Positions 55,863-64,000 of a DNA stretch of 64,000 bases are shown one piece after another; the stretch's first letter is position 1, and each line of letters opens with the position of its first letter. Origin of the DNA: Halichondria panicea (lineage: Eukaryota > Porifera > Demospongiae > Suberitida > Halichondriidae). A program made the position numbers and the translations under genes. Under the pieces are notes generated by a model. The model searched no databases, had not been told where the DNA came from, and saw only the letters and a program-made list of their open reading frames with translations. The stretch covers positions 11,332,632 to 11,396,631 of the forward strand of contig NC_087377.1 of assembly GCF_963675165.1 (NCBI RefSeq), written 5' to 3'.

Positions 55863-56037
55863 CAGTGGAACCCCTGTATAAGGGACACCTTTGGGGAACA
55901 ATGTTTTGGCCTTTATACAGAGGTGGCCTTTGTTGAGGGATTGTTTTGTACACGAACTGTTCATTTGGGACCTGGGTGCCTGGCCGTTTTATAGCAGCTG
56001 GCCTTTATTCGGAGGTGGTTGTTAACAGAGGTTCCAT
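55863..56037. mobile_element. MITE with TACAGTGGAACC ends
   Basis: TACAGTGGAACCCC at the left and AACAGAGGTTCCA at the right. A cleaner copy at 62764-62943 sits in the same position relative to the next receptor tail exon, so it was duplicated with it. Confidence 0.55.
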
Positions 56038-56087
56038 TATGCATTCATTCTCAAATGAAAAACATGTACAATGTATATACACATGCA

Positions 56088-56347
56088 CATGCCGATCCTT
56101 CTCTACTGGTGAAGCAATGGCAGTCAGTGTGGCAGCTACATTCACTATTTCCATAGCAATTGGACTCTTGCTGGGGATGTCTCTAATTATGCATTATGTA
56201 TTACAGGAATAGGGGTTGCTACACAGTAAGACAGCGACAGGAAGAAAGCATTCAACGCACTGTGCCAAGTGGTCCTGTTTACAAAGAAGTTACTCCTATC
56301 CAAGAACAAATTAAGCTGAAACTGAATTATACGGACCATTATAATTA
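56088..56347 (+). pseudogene. Dead copy of the receptor G membrane/tail exon
   Basis: STGEAMAVSVAATFTISIAI, then a small deletion that shifts frame, then VRQRQEESIQRTVPSGPVYK (YEEV changed to YKEV). The AG acceptor present in the two live copies is lost. Not usable. Confidence 0.7.
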
Positions 56348-58067
56348 ACAGTACTAGCCCAGTACTACATGTCTGAAAGCCTAAATTCGTGTATTGTTGT
56401 ACCTGCATAAAAAGCAGAGAATGAATGAATTATGAAGCTGTTTTGAATTGTTTGGTAAGATCATTAACGTCATAATTTTTGGGTACCGGGTGTGAGTTGC
56501 ATGTCATATGGTTCTATAAAGTTGATCATGGCACCCCAAATCAACAAGCAGACAATAATTTTACTGAACACATATTATCACAATTAAATTGGACAATGTT
56601 TCTGCCCGTATACATTGAATGACGATAAGACCAGATAGGAGCATTAGACATCTGCGACATATTTGACCAGCAATATCGTTATGAACGAATACCCCTTTCA
56701 GGACATCCAACCAACCTCTCAGAAGTACTAACAGACCCGCCAGGTCCTACTTGGCACACCAATATGTTAGACATGCCGTTTCCTATTATATGCATATTAT
56801 GCTTGTTTTGAGTTGAGCTAGATCAACAAGTCTATCAGCAGTACATGTGTTAGTACCACTGTGTTTCCCGTTCTGTTTTAGTCATTCTCATGATATTTTC
56901 TGAAAGCTAATAATAATGCGGGTTTTCGTTGATTAAGCACATACACCGCAAAATGCTAATATCGCATGCATGCATGCACGTCAAAAGGCTATATAGTCCA
57001 AAGATCTGCAAATTAAAGGTCTTTCCACAAACGTTTATACCCTCGAAATAATTATCTGTTTTTCATAAAACAGTGAAGCCTGCATGGCTGCCTATTGTGC
57101 ATGATCGCCACATAAGCAGGCCATATCCTCAATATGCAGCCAGGTTAATGAGCACTAAAGTCTCCATACAATTATAGTGTGTGTGTTAGCAGGTCACCTC
57201 TTTATTACAGCAACTGTTGGTGTGCCCAAGGGTTACATGGTGGCTGCTATAACATCATGACACAAATATGACCTCGTGCGGATTCACCTGCGGTTTAAAG
57301 CAGGTGCAACACAGTCACACTGCATGATGAGAAACATAACTGCTTTGCATTGGACATTGTGGTGTTTCTGTAGGAGAAATTAAATACCTGTCAATTGCAA
57401 ATGAAAGTAGTCAAAAGAGCTGGAGGAATACAGTTTACAAAGCTCTTATTAGGCCCTGATATATTATGCTTTTTGTTGCACACATTATCAAACAAAATCG
57501 AAAAATGTGATAATTATAGACGTAGACATAAACACAGCACACACAATACATATGATTCTCAGTGTTGTTTTGCTGACTTTATATTCACCTTCACCATTTT
57601 TTTGCCATGATAACGTCGTTATACAAAACTTAATGTATTCAAAATAGACATTGATACCTTCAATTATGAAAGTATATGGACACACAATGTATTATGGGTG
57701 TGGTTGTATTTAGTTCAAGCTTTGCACATGTGATTTTTTGTAATTTAGCTAAAACAGTTCATAGGAGATGAGTATGCCAAGTTGCAGCAAGGTAAAAGAT
57801 ATATACTTCTGCATGTATAAATATAAATACTCTCATGAATAATGATTGCATGCTTCACCCTGCATTGTAGATTATACAATTGGTCCTGACTTCATGGGTA
57901 CTGCTAGCAAATCAACTGGGTAAGTGTTTATAGTATAGTACACCTGCTAGGATGCCCGATTCATAAAGGCTGCTGGTATAGATCTATTACTGAGAAAAAT
58001 ATTACTTATCCAGAAGCAGAGCAAATCCCTTCGGCTTTCATTGTAATTGTCTATAATAATTGTCCAG
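56348..58067. other. Region upstream of receptor G
   Basis: 57070-57300 repeats 54935-55080. 56921-57062 resembles the right part of the 61152-61330 MITE. 57324-57369 could be a signal-peptide exon (MMRNITALHWTLWCF, phase 1, donor GTAGGA). 57745-57790 and 57871-57919 look like small tail-type exons (GDEYAKLQQ; DYTIGPDFMGTASKSTG) from another gene. Confidence 0.35.
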
Positions 58068-60707
58068 ATGCCGTAAATGAACATTTTGTTGATGAAGGTG
58101 CGCAAACAGTTTGCCCTGGAGAGTTGGTTTCTCTAATTTGCACTCATGACAATGTTGCTGGTCAACAAACTCACTGGATTGTCAGTGGCTCTCAGCCTTG
58201 TGATGAATTTGTAAGCCACTTCACTGATTCGACTGAAAACATGTGTGGTTCGTTCACTATTACAAGGATAGGTAATACAGTTTCTACATTATACTCAACT
58301 ATTCAAATACCCACCACTGAGGCACTGGACGGTACTTTGATTGAGTGTTTTTCTGGAGGTCTTACATCGTCCCCACAAGTTGGCAACACCACACTCAATG
58401 TGATAAGTCAGTGAAACAACAAGATTTCATGCTAGCCACACCATATCAACTTTATATATATACTTTCAACTGTTACAGATCTAACTGTGTCTACTGTAAC
58501 TGACTGGATGGCTAACCTGAGAACCAACCGTTTATGTCCTGTTCTGGAGTGGGACCCAGTGGACCAACCTTACCAGAGATGTGTCATCGGCTACACTATC
58601 AACCTGAATGGAACAGTGTACAATACCACAAACACATCTCTATCATTAGCTGGAGAGAGCCTCTCTTACTGTGAGACTCAGACAGTGACTGTGACACCAC
58701 TCACACTCAATGGACTCTTATCGCCAGACACCTCAAATATCACAGTGATCAATAGAGGTGCCTGTAATGTGACAGCATTATTGTTCAATTTGGGTGTCAC
58801 ATTATTCAGATTTGGGGACTCCAGCATTATCTGCCTCCTTCACCATCCATAATGAAGTGCTACTGAAGCTGCAAATAATGGTCCAGGTATGTAGCTATTA
58901 CATGGCTATGAGTGCCACAAGCTGTTTATTGGCCCGGTAGAAGATTGTGGTCAAGGGCCTCTAGCCTGAGAGCATTATCTACTACAAGGACCAATACTGC
59001 TTGTCAGTGGCAGATCCAGACATGCAGGTTCCATGGGTTCCATGGAATCAACACACTGGAGATCAACTTACTAGCTATATAGCTAGCAACTAAGCTTGCA
59101 TGAATGATCGTGATCTGTATAATAGAGTTACGCAATTTACGTGGGCTCTCTAATGCGCATGCTCATTGCTTAGGAAAAGTGATGACCTTTTTTTTGTAAA
59201 TTTTAGCTATTTTGTAACTCCCCTCTCAAATTCTTAGATACGTCACAGCTGGTTGCATTTTGACCTCTGAGATCAAATAAAACAGGGTGCCAATATCTGC
59301 CATAATTATGGCATGCACAGTTCAGGTGGTGAACTGTGCCAGTAAGGCGCATATGTCACAACTACTTGTGGCATGCACGAATTGCCATGTAATAACTACT
59401 TCATTGCCTTGAAAACCAACATAAAAACCACTTGTTGCATATAGATATGACAGTTCTCTACTGATTTTGGTGGCTGGAATTACGTAATAACCGCATAGAA
59501 ACCAGCATATGCTGCATAGCAAACTTCACAGGGACCACAAAAACTTACAAGAGCGTGTTCCTGTATAAAGTAGTAGTTGACAGTTTGGGTGTGAGGGGGT
59601 TTCTCTCTCCAGAGGGTAATTTTATGCGTCAATAGGCAACATAAATATATGTAATATTAATTTTGTTGCCATATAATTATTATTGTCCTCTCACAACAGG
59701 AAATTTCAATTGATATTGCACCCATTCGAATATTCGGATACATAACGAGTGGAGAAAATTGTGTTCCTACCAAATCATTTAATGGAAGTTCAGTTGCAAT
59801 CGATTTTTCAGATCAATCTCCTGGAGATGCTTACACAGTGTGTGTGATGTTCAGAAACAAGGAATGCTCTGTGTCTGCAATCAATTCCATTACTGTGACT
59901 GGTAAAATGCATAATGCTGGCATATCATTAAATTTATGATTTCGTATCTTTCAGTTCCAGCTACAATGATTACCGTACAAGAAGTTACACCATCGGATAC
60001 TAACTACACGGTTCGTTTGTCCCTCCCCTTCACCAGCTACCCTCCCGGTGACCTGCTCATTATCTCCACCCTCTCTCCCCCTCACTCGGACCCAATCATC
60101 CTCCCCTTTCCCTACACAACCAACCAAGTTACCGTGACCTTCACTGAACTCACTGCTGGAGTCCTCTACACCTACACCATTAGAGTTGTTCTGGCCAGCA
60201 ACAAATCAAATGACGTCGTATCTCCAATCACTGGAGAATTCAGTTTGATAACATTAGGAGATATTACATGGAGGCGAATAACTGGTAGATAGTGAAACAA
60301 TTGCAAATAGTATTGTTTACCTCAACAGTATAGTGAATAAGCTAGAGTTTACTAGTAGTTAGCCTGCTATGATAATAATACTCATTACTGTAACTCATGC
60401 ATTAATTCTCAAATGAAAAACATCTATATACACACATGCAGAACCTGTGCGGTCCCTCTCTACTGGTGAAGCAGTGGCAGTCAGTGTGGCAGCTACATTC
60501 ACTATCTCCATAGCGATTGGACTCCTGCTGGGGATGTCTGTAATGTACTGCATTATGTACTACAGGAATAAGGGACACTACGCAGTAAGACAGCGACAGG
60601 AGGAAAGCATTCAACCCACTGTGCCAAGTGGTCCTGTTTACGAAGAAGTTACTCCTATCCAAGAACGAATTGAGCTGAAACCGAATGAAGCATACAGACC
60701 AATATAA
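58068..60707 (+). CDS. Type I membrane receptor G: Ig, FN3-type modules, TM, YEEV tail (intact)
   Basis: Exons: 58068-58406 (Ig, CPGELVSLICTHDN), 58479-58757 (FN3), 58810-58886 and 59700-59901 (split third module, VCVMFRNKECS), 59955-60284 (FN3, MITVQEVTPSDTNYTVR), 60442-60707 (membrane helix and tail, stop TAA). After a phase-1 entry the 1493 bases give 496 residues with no break. The first five exons are paralogous to receptor F on minus. The last is unrelated to receptor F and instead has PSGPVYEEVTPIQERIELK and NEAYRPI, like receptors B and C. At the end of the second FN3 exon the ancestral donor (GGAG|GT in F) has changed to GGAGAT and a downstream GTAGAT at 60285 is used. The signal peptide is probably 57324-57369 (uncertain). 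Confidence 0.75.
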
Positions 60708-61151
60708 AACTGTACTAGTCTGGAAACCTAAACTCTGTATTTGTGCACCACAATAATTATGTGCATAAAAAGTAGAAGCACACATAGGAAGTCTGTTTTG
60801 CATTGTTTGGTAAAGATCATTAACATCATAATTGACGTATTGGATCAAGTTGAACGATAAGAACAGATAGGGGGGCATCAGACATCTGCGACGTTTGACC
60901 AGCAACAGCATTATGAACAACTGCCCCTTCCAGGCTGGCTCCAGACATCCAAACTCTCAGAAGTACTGACAGACCCTATACTGCATGTGCTGCCCGTTCT
61001 GTTTTACTCGGTATTCTCACAATGATACTTTCTGAAAGCTCACAATTAATGCAATCGATTTGTGATTTTTCCCGACATGTATCTGTAAGATGATATGCTG
61101 AGAGCTCAAAATAAAAATGTTCAGGAATTTGAGTACCGTATACTGTATTAT

Positions 61152-61330
61152 TATAGCGTGTATATTTCGGCGGTAAACGTTAGCGGTTTTCGCAGATAGC
61201 ATGTATCCTACAGACATATAAGTATCGCATGCATGCATGCGCGTTAAAAGGCTATTCCAAGGAAATTGAATCTGCAAAATTCCTTATGATTTTCTGCAAA
61301 AGTTTATACCCTCGAAATATACCTGCTATA
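61152..61330. mobile_element. MITE with TATAGCGTGTATATTTC ends
   Basis: TATAGCGTGTATATTTC at the left and GAAATATACCTGCTATA at the right, 179 bp apart; same family as 2648-2852. Confidence 0.55.
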
Positions 61331-62763
61331 CGGTAAGCAGTAAAAATAAAATGACACTTCGATTGTTTAAACAATTGCAACCCTGCACAGTATACGTGTA
61401 ACCCCTCATATATATATAGCGGTGTACAAAACAACCATTCAATAAAAGATAACGTTCCACTGTATATAAGGGGAGAGGGTTGGATACACTATTATAGGAT
61501 TTTCAATACAAGGTTTTGTTGTATTGCTGATGCAAAGAATAACTAACGCAAAATATGCATTGTAGAGAGTATTAGAGAGAAACATACGCAGCTGTACAAC
61601 ACAGCTATAAGACTCACCCGACCGCGATGACCTCCTCGGAGTTCCTCTCTGACACAAAAGTTATACATGCACTATCGCTCGTAGGGTCGGCTGTACATGT
61701 AGTATATCTGTAGAGGATGTGAACATTTCAATACACCTGTATATATAATGCTCATAAGAACTGCTGTACATGCATTATGGACTGGGACCAACACTAAAAA
61801 TAATTTATAAGAGACCCTTCAACTTATATAATTGCTGCTGTTTACTGCATGTTGTCAGTAATAAATACTATAACAGTGACACCACAATAAAATGCTCTGT
61901 TTATTAATTATGAGCTAGCTATAAGGACTCTCTGCATGTGAATAAGGACACCTCTAGTATAATCAGGACACTTAACGCTTAGAAATAGAAGCACATAGAT
62001 ATATTACTAGAATCAACTTTACCCAAAACTTGTTGCATTTTATGCAGCAACATTACTATTAGACAACAACCAAGCTACACACAACCTCTCCATTAATTGA
62101 TACACCCACCGCATTAGGTACGACCGAGTATACCGTATTATAATTATTATAGCTGGTATAATTAGCAAAGGCAAAACATTCATGGTTGCATGAGCAATAT
62201 TTAGTCACTTTGTGGATAATATTTTTGTGAGGTTGCTGCTTGCACTGCAGGTAAAGGTAGGCAAGGTCGCTTCATTCATGGGTAAAAATTAAGAATTATA
62301 TTCGTGCTGAGTTCCAACCACGAAAACCAAGAATATTTTGTTTCCCGGAAATGACCAGCAAAAATATACGGTACCTCTCTGAGGTGAACATTAGGTTTAT
62401 TGGTTTCAAGCGCCAATGCATTGATTATAATAGCCTATAAGGATGAAAAAATGTATACTGTATAGAAGTGGTGCATGCATAGTTTTCATGCAAATGTCAC
62501 CAAAAAATGATCATCTGAATCTATAGTCACACATTTTGCAATTGTGTAAAAACTATAGTCATCACTTTTACAGTACTTTTTTGCCAAATTGTGACGTGCC
62601 TGCGTGCTAAGAACATAATAACAGGTATTTAGTTTTGATGTGATAGCAGAAATCGTTTAATGTATGAATGTATAGTGTGCCCTAGGGTTACATGGTGGCC
62701 GCTAAATTCATATTGACACAAGGATTGTGAAGCAGGTGCAACGCTGCATGAAAAACACAACTA

Positions 62764-62943
62764 CAGTGGAGCCCATCAGGCTATAACGGACACCTTTGGG
62801 GAACAATGTTTTGGCCTTATACAGAGGTGGCCTTTGTTGAGGGGTTGTTTTATACACAAATTGTTCATTTGGGACCTGGGTGCCTGGCCGTTATATAGCA
62901 GCTGGCCTTTATTTGGAGGTGGTTGTTAACAAAGGTTCCACTG
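62764..62943. mobile_element. 180-bp MITE, CAGTGGA ends, TA target
   Basis: TA then CAGTGGAGCCCA at the left; AAAGGTTCCACTG then TA at the right. Interior text (ACACCTTTGGGGAACAATG) is shared with 55863-56037. Confidence 0.6.
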
Positions 62944-63013
62944 TATTCATTATGCATTAATTCTCAAATGAAAAACATGTACAATTAATGTATATGCATG
63001 CACACACATGCAG

Positions 63014-63282
63014 AATCTGTGCGGTCCCTCTCTACTGGTGAAGCAATGGCAGTCAGTGTGGCAGCTACATTCACTATTTCCATAGCGATTGGACTCTTGT
63101 TGTGGATGTCTGTAATGTACTGCATTATGTATTACAGGAATAGGGGATGCTACGCAGTAAGACAGCGTCAGGAGGAAAGCATTCAACCCACTGTGCCAAG
63201 TGGTCTTGTTTATGAAGAAGTTACTCCTATCCAAGAACGAATTGAGCTGAAACTGAATGAAGCATACGGACCATTATCATAG
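63014..63282 (+). CDS. Orphan intact membrane/tail exon, third copy
   Basis: After CATGCAG the exon opens in phase 1: ESVRSLSTGEAMAVSVAATF, hydrophobic TISIAIGLLLWMSVMYCIMY, then RQRQEESIQPTVPSGLVYEE, VTPIQERIELKLNEAYGPLS and a stop. All splice and tyrosine motifs of receptor G's last exon are kept. No ectodomain exons lie between 60707 and 63014, so it is either an alternative last exon for receptor G or the 3' end of a gene lost by deletion. Confidence 0.55.
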
Positions 63283-64000
63283 CTTATTAAACTAAACTGT
63301 CTGAAGGCCTCAATTCTTTTATTGCAGTATGTTGTGGTGTGCAGTTGTAGTTGTAAGTGAAAAGATTCTTACCTGTGCATATTGAGTATCACTTGATATT
63401 GCAAGATAGTATACATATACAGAATTTAGATGATGTTTTGAGTTGTATAGAATGAAGAGCAATAACCTGTATGTATGTTTCTTTCTGTGCAGTCAGTATA
63501 ATTATAATGTTAAATAGCTCTCAAAACAGGGAGCTTTTGACCTCAATATAGAAGAATCTACAAGGATATATTATATAAGTTGCTGCATGTGTAAAGTGAA
63601 TAATTATTATTTTGTGACTATAAATTAGCATCATGCAATAGTCGCATAATTAGCTAATACACTATATTATATATATAGCTGTATTATAATACAGCTCTAG
63701 TATATAATTATAGTTGAAAGAAACGATGTTGAAGAATGAAACTCCCCACCCACACATGCACAGCAGTCCTTGCAGCAGTATATCTACCACTTATTCATCT
63801 ATATACCAGTCGCTGCTGCAACTGTTCCACATCAACCGTCAACAGAGCTTTCGGCTGGAGGAGCCCATGCATCATGTTCATCAGTAAAGTAATTACGAGT
63901 TTGTAGACTGTATAATAATAACAAGGCATTATCAACTCTCTTAGTTTTTACAAGCCCTGCCCTTTTAAAAAATAACCAGCCCTTGTTGCCTTTGACCTCT
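63283..64000. other. AT-rich flank, no gene seen
   Basis: Contains TATATATA and TATAATTATA runs. No open frame or RNA gene supported up to the end of the window. Confidence 0.5.

Larger units (their letters stand above)
60708..63013. other. Duplicated non-coding block between receptor tail exons
   Basis: 61331-62460 copies 52979-54000; 62500-62660 copies 54700-54860; 62760-63000 copies 55860-56080. Thus most of this block was duplicated together with a tail exon. No open gene. Confidence 0.6.

Overview
The window is eukaryotic and reads as an animal genome of low complexity, most likely a demosponge (possibly haplosclerid). Supporting this are AT-rich DNA full of TATAATTATA and TGCATGCA runs, short GT-AG introns, phase-1 exons encoding Ig, fibronectin-III (FN3) and Sushi/CCP modules, a receptor tyrosine kinase remnant, an exportin-6-like fragment and TTAGGG repeats. 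Species is inferred from general character only. No bacterial operons, CRISPR arrays or rRNA genes were seen.

Layout. 0.4-4.2 kb: a multi-exon plus-strand gene whose phase-compatible exons encode a Tigger/CENP-B-type transposase DNA-binding region, a coiled coil and a TKL-like protein kinase. 5.0-12.6 kb: three type I membrane receptors with mosaic Ig/FN3/Sushi ectodomains. The first is on plus. The next two are tandem minus copies: one is fully open (490 aa), the other is decaying. 12.7-31.2 kb: a segment present three times in tandem, each copy carrying the 3' end of another receptor on minus. Copies 1 and 2 are truncated. Copy 3 leads into a complete FN3/Ig receptor (30.3-32.3 kb). Comparing the copies exposes several transposon insertions with empty sites. 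32.64-40.22 kb: a 7.6-kb KDZ-superfamily DNA transposon with ~80-bp terminal inverted repeats and a target duplication, carrying a minus-strand transposase and a plus-strand Ulp1-protease/PHD gene. 40.2-49.1 kb: a graveyard of receptor fossils, a hAT-like element, a tyrosine kinase remnant cut by a LINE-like retroelement, and a small membrane protein remnant. 49.3-52.4 kb: a minus-strand gene with a perforin (MACPF)-like motif and acidic tail, then two exportin-6-like 3' exons. 53-64 kb: local duplications around a complete plus-strand receptor (58.1-60.7 kb) and two extra copies of its membrane/tail exon.

How the genes relate. The receptors share exon phase (mostly phase 1, ideal for shuffling), an extracellular module set and short tails. 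Most tails carry a VYEEV/YEEP tyrosine motif plus a second tyrosine near the C terminus; a second tail type carries SDYAVP. The 58-60 kb receptor joins the ectodomain of one type to the tail of the other. Tandem copies, decay, tail swapping and the neighbouring perforin-like gene make this a candidate rapidly evolving recognition-receptor cluster (inference). Many apparent genes contain single-base frameshifts, often in short homopolymers; some may be assembly errors, others are shared between copies and must be real or pre-duplication.
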